A stretch of 9,083 bases of DNA from an uncultured Bacteroidota bacterium (GCA_903825095.1 CAIJZF010000232.1:1-9083), one strand, 5' to 3'. Counted from the first letter of the stretch, positions 1-6,432 are shown. Notes: generated from the letters alone by a model not told the origin. Program-made: numbers and translations.

Positions 1-387
1 AAATCCATGAAAAAAGTATCTGGTACTTTGAAATTAGACCAGGCCTTATACCGTGAGTTGGAAGCCTTCTCTAAATTTGGTGGTGACTTAGATGCTGCTA
101 CTAAATCGGTAATTGATAAAGGTGCTAGAAACGTGGAAATCTTAAAGCAAGCTCAGTATACTCCTTTCACAGTGGAAAAACAAGTTGCCATTATTTACTT
201 AGGTACCAATGGTTTATTGAAAGAAGTAGCTGTGCGTAAGGTGAAAGAATTTGAAGCCCATTTCCTATTAGAGATGAGCAACAAATTACCTAATGTACTT
301 GCTGAATTTAAGAAAGGTAATTTACCTGAAGATGGATTGAAGCAAATGGTTGAATTAGCCAATAGCATCATTCCTCAATACAAATAG
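1..387 (+). CDS. atpA: F1 ATP synthase alpha subunit, C-terminal part (5' end outside window)
   Basis: This is the last 128 codons of the alpha subunit of F1F0 ATP synthase, the regulatory, nucleotide-binding partner of the catalytic beta subunit on the cytoplasmic face of the membrane. The frame is open through base 1 (Lys-Ser before the Met at 7), so the ATG at 7 is internal and not the start. Recognition rests on the conserved alpha C-terminal helical domain: KKVSGTLKLDQALYRELEAF, then FGGDLDAATKSVIDKGAR, then VEKQVAIIYLGTNGLL. Full-length alpha subunits have about 510-525 residues, so roughly three quarters lies upstream. The P-loop and the arginine finger are not visible here. The gene ends at a strong terminator and is not followed by atpG (gamma), which commonly follows atpA in bacteria. 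The family assignment is very secure. Confidence 0.96.
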   Translation, partial: KSMKKVSGTLKLDQALYRELEAFSKFGGDLDAATKSVIDKGARNVEILKQAQYTPFTVEKQVAIIYLGTNGLLKEVAVRKVKEFEAHFLLEMSNKLPNVLAEFKKGNLPEDGLKQMVELANSIIPQYK

Positions 388-404
388 TATTAGTTAATAT
401 TAAA

Positions 405-431
405 TTGATACAAAACCCCGAACTATGTTTG
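405..431 (+). promoter_or_regulatory. Possible promoter of the ABC transporter operon, overlapping the atpA terminator
   Basis: TATGTTTG at 424-431 is an exact match to the Bacteroidota -7 consensus TAnnTTTG. A TTG at 405-407 lies 16 nt upstream and could serve as the -33 element, although the usual spacing is slightly longer. Transcription would start near 436-438 and give a leader of about 18 nt before the ATG at 455. The box lies inside the terminator hairpin, so the match could be a by-product of the stem sequence. No other candidate is visible in this 67-nt gap. Confidence 0.4.
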
Positions 432-440
432 GGGTTTTTT
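412..440 (+). terminator. Rho-independent terminator of the atpA transcript
   Basis: A 12-bp stem pairs 412-423 (AAAACCCCGAAC) with 427-438 (GTTTGGGGTTTT), including one G-U pair, and closes on the 3-nt loop TAT. Six T follow the GGGG at 435-440. It starts 24 nt after the atpA stop codon. On the opposite strand the hairpin is followed by only a short T run, so it mainly acts on the + strand. A Bacteroidota-like -7 box overlaps its loop and 3' arm. Confidence 0.9.
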
Positions 441-454
441 GTTATTATTATAGT

Positions 455-1360
455 ATGGCAGTTATTAAAGTAGAAAATATAAGTAAGCATTTTGGCACAC
501 TGAAAGCGGTGGACGACCTCAGCTTTGAAGTGCAGGCGGGTCAGGTCTTTGGCTTTTTAGGCCAAAACGGGTCTGGCAAAAGCACCACTATTCGTATGTT
601 ATTGTCCTTGATCCATCCCAGTAGTGGAAATATAGAGTTATTTGGAAAGTCCATACAAAAAAATAGAGATGCTATATTAGAGCAGGTGGGTGCCATTATT
701 GAAAGGCCCGATTTATATCCTTATTTAAGTGCTACAGAACACTTACAGTTATTTGCTAAAGTAAGAAAGAAAAAAATTGAAGCGAGTAATATTCAAAATA
801 CTTTAGAGAAAGTGGGCTTGGCAGGTCGCGCAAAAGATAAAGTGCAAACCTTTTCATTAGGGATGAAGCAGCGTTTAGGCATTGCCATTGCGCTGGTGCA
901 TAATCCAAGTTTAATTATTTTAGACGAACCTACCAATGGACTAGATCCTCAAGGCATTGCAGACATTCGAGCACTCATACAACATTTAGCGAAAGAGGAA
1001 GGCAAGACCGTATTTGTTTCTTCTCATTTACTTTCTGAAATAGAACAAGTGGCGCATCAGATATTAATTATACATCAGGGTAAAAAAATGGTAGAAGGGG
1101 TGACTAAAGAATTATTAGATCCCGAAAAAAGAATTGTACAAATTAAAACCACCAATGACGAGTTAGCCTTAGCGAGTATTAGGGCAGGTAGTTTTGGTAA
1201 ATATATTTTAGCTAGAAAGGAAGGTATACATTTAAAATTACCCACTTTGGAAATTGCCTCACTCAATGAAAGCCTTGTCAAGGCTGGGGTGGCGGTCTTA
1301 GGTATTGAAACGAAGAATTCCTTAGAAGACTATTTTTTACAAATTACTTCAAACGCTTAA
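455..1360 (+). CDS. ABC transporter ATP-binding protein (BcrA/NatA type, ABC-2 exporter)
   Basis: This 301-residue cytoplasmic ATPase powers the permease encoded 2 nt downstream. The Walker A motif GQNGSGKST is at 36-44, the signature FSLGMKQR at 133-140, Walker B LIILDE at 153-158, the D-loop GLDPQG next, and the switch histidine H191 in VSSHLLSE. The Q-loop region reads IIERPDLYPYL (81-91), with Glu where most ABC ATPases have Gln. This resembles the BcrA/lantibiotic-immunity branch, as does SLGMKQRLGIA. About 100 residues after the nucleotide-binding domain form the variable C-terminal extension usual in this branch. I chose the ATG at 455 because the upstream in-frame ATG at 425 lies in the terminator loop and would add residues unlike the family, whereas MAVIKVENISKHFG is a normal start. 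The substrate cannot be read from the sequence. The family is certain, but the similarity to bacitracin exporters does not prove a resistance role. Confidence 0.93.
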   Translation: MAVIKVENISKHFGTLKAVDDLSFEVQAGQVFGFLGQNGSGKSTTIRMLLSLIHPSSGNIELFGKSIQKNRDAILEQVGAIIERPDLYPYLSATEHLQLFAKVRKKKIEASNIQNTLEKVGLAGRAKDKVQTFSLGMKQRLGIAIALVHNPSLIILDEPTNGLDPQGIADIRALIQHLAKEEGKTVFVSSHLLSEIEQVAHQILIIHQGKKMVEGVTKELLDPEKRIVQIKTTNDELALASIRAGSFGKYILARKEGIHLKLPTLEIASLNESLVKAGVAVLGIETKNSLEDYFLQITSNA

Positions 1361-1362
1361 TT

Positions 1363-2238
1363 ATGTGGTCGCTTATACAAATAGAATTATATAAAATTTT
1401 TAGACGCCCTAGAACCTATATTGCTTTTGGCGCCATTGCGGCACTGATTGTGGTAATTCAATTGGGTTTAAAAATTGATGGCGATGCCTATGCGGGTTTT
1501 TTAATGAAGGATATTAATGATACTTTAACTGTAGATGGCAAAGTCTTAAACGGCTATTTAATTTGTTATATTCTATTGCAATTATTATTAGTGCATGTGC
1601 CTTTGCTAGTTGCCTTAATTGCCGCAGACATGATTTCAGGTGAGGCCAATTTAGGCACGCTTCGTTTATTATTTAGTACTCCATTTAGTAGAACCCATTG
1701 GGTACTGGCTAAATTTATAGCGGCTAGTATTTATACCATTTTACTATTAATATGGTTGGCCTTCCTAGCGCTATTTGTAAGTATGTGGATATTTGGCACC
1801 GATGATTTGTTTTTAATGAAGTCAAACTATGTGGTCTTAATAGAGCAATCCGATGTCTTATGGAGATATGTAGGCGCCTTTGTTTTTGCCAGCTTCTCCT
1901 TGCTAACCGTTACCAGCCTTGGTTTTTTAATGTCAAGTTTGTCTAGTAATTCTATTGGGCCCATAGTAGGAACCATGAGCGCCATTGTATTTTTTACTAT
2001 TTTAAGTACTTTAAATATTCCTTTATTCAATGTAGTGAAGCCTTATTTATTTACCACGCATATGAATAATTGGAAAGAATTTTTTGATATTAAAGTGAAT
2101 CTAGATAACGAGGCCATTAGAGGAAGTATTTTAAATATAGCAAAAATTAAAACCTCTTTAATAGTGCTCACCCTTCACATAATTTTATTTGTAACAGCCT
2201 CTGTTATTATTATTAAGAAAAAAGATATACTCAGTTAA
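1363..2238 (+). CDS. ABC-2 type transporter permease subunit
   Basis: This 291-residue inner-membrane protein is the membrane half of the exporter with the preceding ATPase, starting 2 nt after that stop codon. An N-terminal basic amphipathic stretch (IELYKIFRRPRTY, 7-19) precedes about six hydrophobic segments: roughly 18-36, 63-88, 112-143, 168-192, 197-216 and 263-284. Between segments 2 and 3 is the ABC-2 permease hallmark SGEANLGTLRLLFSTPFSR (92-110), the cytoplasmic coupling region also seen in NosY- and BcrB-like permeases. A soluble extracytoplasmic loop of about 25 residues follows segment 1. Length and topology fit the family. The transported molecule is unknown. The downstream LolA-like gene hints at a lipidic substrate, but that is inference. 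Confidence 0.9.
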   Translation: MWSLIQIELYKIFRRPRTYIAFGAIAALIVVIQLGLKIDGDAYAGFLMKDINDTLTVDGKVLNGYLICYILLQLLLVHVPLLVALIAADMISGEANLGTLRLLFSTPFSRTHWVLAKFIAASIYTILLLIWLAFLALFVSMWIFGTDDLFLMKSNYVVLIEQSDVLWRYVGAFVFASFSLLTVTSLGFLMSSLSSNSIGPIVGTMSAIVFFTILSTLNIPLFNVVKPYLFTTHMNNWKEFFDIKVNLDNEAIRGSILNIAKIKTSLIVLTLHIILFVTASVIIIKKKDILS

Positions 2239-2239
2239 G

Positions 2240-2950
2240 ATGCAAGCTAAAAAATTTAAAAATATTTTATTGTTCAGTTGGGCCTTAGCAATTTCTTTAT
2301 TTTTTTCGGCAACGGCTATGGCCCAAGCCGATCCATTAATAGAGAAAGTAAGTCAAAAACTAGCACAGGTAAATGATTATGTAGCAGAAGGAGTTATGAA
2401 AACAGATGTTGCTTTTATCAAGGCCTCTTTAGGTAAAGTGAAAGTATATTTTAAAAAGCCCAATTTATTAAAAGTAAAAAAAGAAGGAGGCATTTCCTTG
2501 TTACCAAGAGGTGGGGTATCTCTTACTATTAATACTTTATTAAATACAAAGCAGTATACCACTATACCTGCTGGCAATCAGGTTTTAAATGGCAAGAACC
2601 TAACGGTGATTAAATTAATTCCTACCGACGATAACCTAGACTGGGTTATTTCAACATTATGGATTGATCCCTTAGAAGCCTTAGTATATAAGACCGCTAC
2701 GACCACTAAGGAAAACGGTAGTTATGAAATTACGATGCAGTATGGTGAGTATGCCAAACAAGGCCTTGCCAGTAAAATTATTTTTAGTTTTAACACCAAA
2801 GATTATAAATTGCCCAATGGTATTACTTTAGAATTTGGAGATGAAGACCCAACGGCTAAACAAAAGGCCCTTAAAAATAAAAAAGGGACTATTGAAATAA
2901 CTTATTCTAAGTATACTATTAATAAAGGCATACCTAATAATATTTTTTAG
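2240..2950 (+). CDS. LolA-like periplasmic carrier protein
   Basis: This is a 236-residue exported protein. Residues 1-30 form a signal peptide: basic MQAKKFKN, a hydrophobic core (LLFSWALAISLFFSATA), then AMAQA with a likely cleavage after AQA or AMA. The mature part is beta-rich and fits the LolA-type fold of outer-membrane lipoprotein carriers: an N-terminal helix (DPLIEKVSQKLAQVNDYVAEG), then strands with KVKVYFKKPNLLKVKKEGGI (68-87), VIKLIPTDDN, STLWIDPLEALVYKTATTT and SYEITMQYGEY. The phrase 'KxYFKxPNLLKV' followed later by 'LWIDP..ALVYK' is typical of LolA/LolB-like proteins. It starts 1 nt after the permease stop, so it is almost certainly co-transcribed with the ABC genes. By family it could ferry a lipoprotein or other lipid across the periplasm. 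It may be a paralogue rather than the housekeeping LolA. Signal peptide and family are fairly safe, but the function is inferred. Confidence 0.7.
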   Translation: MQAKKFKNILLFSWALAISLFFSATAMAQADPLIEKVSQKLAQVNDYVAEGVMKTDVAFIKASLGKVKVYFKKPNLLKVKKEGGISLLPRGGVSLTINTLLNTKQYTTIPAGNQVLNGKNLTVIKLIPTDDNLDWVISTLWIDPLEALVYKTATTTKENGSYEITMQYGEYAKQGLASKIIFSFNTKDYKLPNGITLEFGDEDPTAKQKALKNKKGTIEITYSKYTINKGIPNNIF

Positions 2951-2952
2951 CC

Positions 2953-3588
2953 ATGCGCCATTTTTTATTTATTTTTTTCTTTGCATTAAGTGGCTTGAAT
3001 GCTCAAGCGCAATCTAATAGTTATTCTAAAAACTTAGAAGCAGCTGTTCAACTTTTTGATAAAAGTCAATCCAAAGAACAATATGAATTAGTTTTTTCAA
3101 AAATGGAAGAATTGTATAAGCAAGCCCCTGGTGAATGGTTGCCTGCTTATTATGCCAGTATTGTAAAAGCTAGAATGGCTTTGAAGAAGATGGGCAATGC
3201 AGATGCACTTGCAGACCAAGCTATTCAATGGCTTAATACTACTAAATCAAAGCACAATAGTGATGAAGTACTTTGTCTAGAGAGTTTAGTGTACAGTGCT
3301 AAAATGTCTATTAGTCCTGTCTTTAGATGGAAGGCTTATGAAGCTAGAATTAATAAGCCATTAGAGCAGGCCATGGTTTTGAATAAGAATAATCCTAGGC
3401 CTTATATTTTAAAAGCCAATATACTTTCTAAAATGCCAACTTTATTTGGAGGAGGATGCAAGGATGCAAAACCATTGATTCAAAAAGCAAAACTAATTTT
3501 AGACGCGCAAAAAGAAGAGTTCACTACGATGCCGCATTGGGGTAGGCCCTTACTTGCTGAATTGGTGAAGGCTTGTCCTATAGATTAG
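2953..3588 (+). CDS. Secreted helical, TPR-like protein of unknown function
   Basis: This 211-residue protein starts 2 nt after the LolA-like gene and closes the operon. Residues 1-20 (MRHFLFIFFFALSGLNAQAQ) form a signal peptide with AQA near the cleavage site. No lipobox cysteine is present, so the mature protein is probably periplasmic. The rest is predicted largely alpha-helical, with repeat-like helix pairs: SKEQYELVFSKMEELYKQAP, WLPAYYASIVKARMALKKM, ADALADQAIQWLN, and INKPLEQAMVLNKNNPRPYI followed by LKANILSKMPTLFGGGC. This spacing fits degenerate tetratricopeptide repeats. The NNPRPY ... FGGGCKDAKP stretch looks like a conserved family signature, and the two cysteines (in GGGC and KACPID) might form a disulfide. 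I do not recognise a specific function. A scaffold role beside the exporter is a guess. Its stop codon overlaps that of pdxA on the other strand. Confidence 0.8.
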   Translation: MRHFLFIFFFALSGLNAQAQSNSYSKNLEAAVQLFDKSQSKEQYELVFSKMEELYKQAPGEWLPAYYASIVKARMALKKMGNADALADQAIQWLNTTKSKHNSDEVLCLESLVYSAKMSISPVFRWKAYEARINKPLEQAMVLNKNNPRPYILKANILSKMPTLFGGGCKDAKPLIQKAKLILDAQKEEFTTMPHWGRPLLAELVKACPID

Positions 3589-3598
3589 CCTTCGTTTT
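3567..3598 (+). terminator. Possible terminator hairpin over the convergent stop codons
   Basis: GAAGGCT (3567-3573) pairs perfectly with AGCCTTC (3587-3593) across a 13-nt loop. Flanking G-U wobbles can add up to three pairs, and TTTT follows at 3595-3598. The hairpin spans the stop codons of both convergent genes, so it could limit read-through of the ABC operon. On the - strand no T run follows. The stem is good but the T tract is short. Confidence 0.4.
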
Positions 3599-4685
3599 CG
3601 TATAATCTTTCATCCACAGCACCTGCGAACATTCTTGCACTAATTTTCTTAAGCGGGTTTAAACGCATATCGGTATATCCTTTTCTAGCATGGATAATTC
3701 TCGCACATTCAAATATGCTTGCAGTAAAAGAGCCTGCGTCGGCTTTATTTTTTCCAGCAATATCAAAGGCAGTACCATGATCGGGGCTGGTTCTTACAAT
3801 TGGAAGCCCTGCGGTAAAGTTTACTCCCTCTCCAAAGGCTAATGATTTAAAAGGAATTAAACCTTGATCATGGTACATGGCAAGTACGCCATCAAATTTT
3901 TCATGCGCACCTCTAGCAAAAAATGCATCTGCAGAGTAAGGTCCGTATACCAACATTTGTTGTTTACTTTCTTTAATAGCTGGTTTGATAATTTCAATTT
4001 CTTCTTTGCCAATTAAACCTTCATCGCCTGCATGTGGGTTCAATGCTAAAACGGCAATGCGTGGCGCATCAATACCAAAATCTTTTTTCAAACTACTATT
4101 TAAAATACTTAGCTTTTGTTTTATTTTATCCTTGGTAATATGTTTACCCACTTCTTGTATTGTTATGTGTTCAGTAACAAGTGCCATTCTTAAATTATCT
4201 GCAACTAGTAGCATTAAGTTTTCAGTATTCCCAAAGGCAGCTTGCAAATAAGGAGTATGGCCACTAAAATTAAAGTTAGGAGATTGAATATTTTTTTTAT
4301 GAATAGGCGCTGTTACAATGCCATCTATTTGTTTGTTTTTTAAAGCAGCAACTGCGGCTTCCAAAGAAATCAATGCATATTTACCTCCTAGCTCTGACAT
4401 TTCACCTGGTTTAATTTCTACTTCTTCTTCCCAACAGTTGACTAAGTTTACTTGCTTGGTATTTAATTTAGAAAGGTCGGTGGCAGCTGCAAAATTGATA
4501 GCATATTCTGGCAACCCTTTTCTGTAAAAATTGATGGATTTATTATTGGCAAAAACGACTGGAATGATGAATTCTAAGATACGGCTATCGGATAGGGACT
4601 TAATGATTAATTCAATGCCAATACCGTTTAAATCGCCGCAAGTAAAGCCTATAATTGGTTTTCTGATGTCTAGGTTCATATCCAT
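3585..4685 (-). CDS. pdxA: 4-hydroxythreonine-4-phosphate dehydrogenase (vitamin B6 biosynthesis)
   Basis: This 366-residue cytoplasmic enzyme oxidises 4-phosphooxy-L-threonine with NAD(P)+. The unstable product decarboxylates to 3-amino-2-oxopropyl phosphate, which PdxJ condenses with deoxyxylulose phosphate to give pyridoxine phosphate. The three metal-binding histidines sit in the expected motifs: GHTPYL (H143), NPHAGD (H218) and YHDQGLIPFK (H272), followed by TSPDHGTAFDIAG near 300-312. The N-terminal GFTCGDLNGIGIELI matches the Bacteroidota form of the family. I start at the ATG at 4685. The ATG at 4679 is nearly as good, and the longer frame to 4712 would need TTG and adds MCVLLQPNQ, which does not resemble PdxA. 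The gene diverges from rsmA across 44 nt and overlaps the upstream operon tail by 4 nt. In E. coli pdxA and ksgA are neighbours in the same direction. The assignment is secure. Confidence 0.95.
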   Translation of the reverse strand: MDMNLDIRKPIIGFTCGDLNGIGIELIIKSLSDSRILEFIIPVVFANNKSINFYRKGLPEYAINFAAATDLSKLNTKQVNLVNCWEEEVEIKPGEMSELGGKYALISLEAAVAALKNKQIDGIVTAPIHKKNIQSPNFNFSGHTPYLQAAFGNTENLMLLVADNLRMALVTEHITIQEVGKHITKDKIKQKLSILNSSLKKDFGIDAPRIAVLALNPHAGDEGLIGKEEIEIIKPAIKESKQQMLVYGPYSADAFFARGAHEKFDGVLAMYHDQGLIPFKSLAFGEGVNFTAGLPIVRTSPDHGTAFDIAGKNKADAGSFTASIFECARIIHARKGYTDMRLNPLKKISARMFAGAVDERLYENEG

Positions 4686-4697
4686 TTGATTAGGCTG

Positions 4698-4705
4698 TAA
4701 AAGTA
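4698..4705 (-). promoter_or_regulatory. Weak candidate -7 box for pdxA
   Basis: Read on the - strand, TACTTTTA (4705 to 4698) matches five of the six fixed positions of TAnnTTTG. It lies 12 nt before the pdxA ATG at 4685, which would leave a leader of about 6-8 nt. No -33 element is evident. It falls within the 44-nt divergent region shared with rsmA. Confidence 0.25.
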
Positions 4706-4717
4706 CGCACAAAAACC

Positions 4718-4725
4718 TAACTTTG
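4718..4725 (+). promoter_or_regulatory. -7 promoter box directly before rsmA
   Basis: TAACTTTG matches the Bacteroidota -7 consensus TAnnTTTG exactly, and only 4 nt (CCTC) separate it from the rsmA ATG at 4730. If the start site lies the usual few nucleotides downstream, transcription begins at or within a base or two of the A of the ATG, giving a leaderless mRNA. No convincing -33 TTG is seen at 17-20 nt upstream. The nearest TTTG (4685-4688) is 29 nt away. Confidence 0.5.
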
Positions 4726-4729
4726 CCTC

Positions 4730-5491
4730 ATGCAATACACGCTAAAAAAATCATTGGGGCAGCATTTTTTAAATGACGCTCAAGTTTGTAAGGATATTCA
4801 GGCAGTATTGCTAGAGCAGCCCATTAAGCAGTTATTAGAGGTAGGCCCAGGGGCAGGGGCTTTAACCAAGTATATCCAAGACATTCCTACTGAGTCATTT
4901 AAAGCCATTGAATTAGACAGGGAAAAAGTAGCTTTTTTAAGTACTGAATATCCCGAACTAAAAGACAAATTAATACTAGCCGATATTTTGGAAGCAGCCC
5001 TACCCTTTGACAATGAGTTTGTAGTGGCAGGTAACTTTCCTTACAATATTTCTACGCAAATTGTTTTTAAAATTTTAGAGTGGAAAGAGCAAGTGCCCAT
5101 GATGGTGGGAATGTTTCAAAAAGAAGTGGCAGAAAGAATTGCGGCAAAGCCAAATTCAAAAGCATATGGTATCTTAAGTGTTTTAACACAGGCATTTTAT
5201 GATGTGACTTATTTATTTGATGTGCCACCGACTGCTTTTACACCACCACCTAAAGTAATGAGTGGTGTGATTAAATTAACTCGAAAAGATAATTTCCCGA
5301 AATTTGTTTCTGAAAAGTTATTTTTCCATATAGTGAAAATGGCTTTTGGTCAAAGAAGAAAAATGTTAAGAAATCCATTAAAGCCTTATTTTAGTGCAAC
5401 GCAATTGCAAGATCCTCTTTTTACCAAAAGAGCAGAGAATCTTACCTATGATGACTATGCGGCCTTAACCTTTAAAATGCATATTGAATAG
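4730..5491 (+). CDS. rsmA: 16S rRNA (adenine(1518)-N6/adenine(1519)-N6)-dimethyltransferase
   Basis: RsmA (KsgA) uses S-adenosylmethionine to dimethylate the two adjacent adenosines in the helix 45 loop of 16S rRNA, a late checkpoint in small-subunit assembly. Diagnostic motifs are KKSLGQHFLND (6-16), the SAM-binding LLEVGPGAGALTKYI (35-49), the acidic ribose-contacting ELDREK (61-66), the catalytic NFPYNIS (102-108) that cradles the target adenine, and FTPPPKVMSGVI (170-181). The C-terminal VKMAFGQRRKMLRN is the basic RNA-contacting segment of the family. At 253 residues it is near the usual length. The start follows the promoter box by 4 nt, and no Shine-Dalgarno sequence is present. The next gene starts on the base after its stop codon. 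The assignment is secure. Confidence 0.97.
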   Translation: MQYTLKKSLGQHFLNDAQVCKDIQAVLLEQPIKQLLEVGPGAGALTKYIQDIPTESFKAIELDREKVAFLSTEYPELKDKLILADILEAALPFDNEFVVAGNFPYNISTQIVFKILEWKEQVPMMVGMFQKEVAERIAAKPNSKAYGILSVLTQAFYDVTYLFDVPPTAFTPPPKVMSGVIKLTRKDNFPKFVSEKLFFHIVKMAFGQRRKMLRNPLKPYFSATQLQDPLFTKRAENLTYDDYAALTFKMHIE

Positions 5492-6421
5492 ATGTCTTTG
5501 AAAATTATTATAACAGCCCCCGTGCATCCTTTTTTAGTGGATACTTTAAAAGAAAAAGGATATACTATTCAATACGAACCTACTATGAGCTATGAAGGCT
5601 TAATGGATTGTATTGAAACAGCGACTGGTTTAATTGTAACTACACGTTTAAAAATAGATGCTACTATTTTAGCAAAAGCCCATCAACTAAAATGGATAGG
5701 ACGCATTGGAAGTGGCATGGAATTAATTGATACCGAATTGGCGGCTACTAAAAATATTTTATGTGTAAGTAGCCCTGAAGGCAATAGAACCACCGTGGGT
5801 GAACATACCCTAGGTTTATTATTAAGTTTAATGAACCGAATTCATAGTGCTTATAAAGAAGTGCGTGAAGGTAAATGGATTCGTGATGCCAATAGGGCAG
5901 ATGAACTTACTGGAAAGACCGTAGGTATTATTGGACTAGGTAATACAGGATCTGCTTTTGCAAAAGTTTTATCTGGATTTGATGTAACTATTTTAGCGCA
6001 CGATATATATAAAACTGGGTTTGAAACGAATCAAATAAAAGCGGCATCACTTGAAATGATTCAAGAAAAAGCGGATGTCATTAGTTTGCATTTACCTCTT
6101 ACTAGTTTAACACATCATTATGCCAATACCACTTTTTTTAATAATCTAAAAAAGAAGCCTTATTTTATAAGTACTTGTAGAGGGTCGGTTACTGAAACCG
6201 CTGCTGTATTAGCGGCCATTCAAAATCAGCAAATTAGGGGGGTGGGCCTGGATGTACTAGAAAAAGAGCCCATTGAGCTACATACAGGCCAAGAAATGGC
6301 TGTTTTAGAAGCACTTATGATGCATCCTAACTGTATCATAACGCCTCATATTGCAGGCTATAGCCATGAGGCCTACTATAAAATGTCTAAGGTGGTATTG
6401 GAAAAATTAGGCATCATTTAA
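5492..6421 (+). CDS. D-2-hydroxyacid dehydrogenase (phosphoglycerate dehydrogenase-like)
   Basis: This 309-residue cytoplasmic NAD(H)-dependent oxidoreductase belongs to the D-isomer-specific 2-hydroxyacid dehydrogenase family. The Rossmann motif is GKTVGIIGLGNTGSAFAKVL (141-160), with GLGNTG at 148-153. The catalytic trio is R230 (STCRGSVTE), E259 (LDVLEKEP) and H286 (TPHIAGYSHEA). The substrate-domain segment RIGSGMELID ... SPEGNRTTVGEHTLG (71-108) resembles the short, ACT-less SerA-like proteins of Bacteroidota. Full-length SerA (over 400 residues, ACT domain) and PdxB (about 380, C-terminal dimerisation domain) are longer. The substrate is unsettled: 3-phosphoglycerate is possible, and proximity to pdxA also raises erythronate-4-phosphate. 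The usual Asn before the catalytic Arg (INTARG) is replaced by ISTCRG. The ATG lies immediately after the rsmA stop (TAGATG), so the two genes are co-transcribed. Confidence 0.9.
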   Translation: MSLKIIITAPVHPFLVDTLKEKGYTIQYEPTMSYEGLMDCIETATGLIVTTRLKIDATILAKAHQLKWIGRIGSGMELIDTELAATKNILCVSSPEGNRTTVGEHTLGLLLSLMNRIHSAYKEVREGKWIRDANRADELTGKTVGIIGLGNTGSAFAKVLSGFDVTILAHDIYKTGFETNQIKAASLEMIQEKADVISLHLPLTSLTHHYANTTFFNNLKKKPYFISTCRGSVTETAAVLAAIQNQQIRGVGLDVLEKEPIELHTGQEMAVLEALMMHPNCIITPHIAGYSHEAYYKMSKVVLEKLGII

Positions 6422-6432
6422 GCAATATTTTA

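Noticed and set aside
425..454. Upstream in-frame ATG at 425 as start of the ABC ATPase
   Set aside because: It lies in the terminator loop and would add MFGVFCYYYS, which is unlike the family; it is also upstream of the likely transcription start. The ATG at 455 gives a standard N-terminus.
455..2238. ABC pair as gliding motility GldA/GldF or as a bacitracin resistance exporter
   Set aside because: No GldG partner is present, and BcrA-like motifs are shared by many exporters of unrelated substrate, so neither specific role is supported.
3985..4527. Two + strand frames opposite pdxA (3985-4251 and 4318-4527)
   Set aside because: They are antisense shadows of an intact pdxA, rich in Ser, Lys and Ile from complementary codons, with no family resemblance.
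4686..4712. TTG start at 4712 for pdxA
   Set aside because: It adds MCVLLQPNQ with no family resemblance and needs a rare start codon; ATG at 4685 or 4679 fits PdxA length better.
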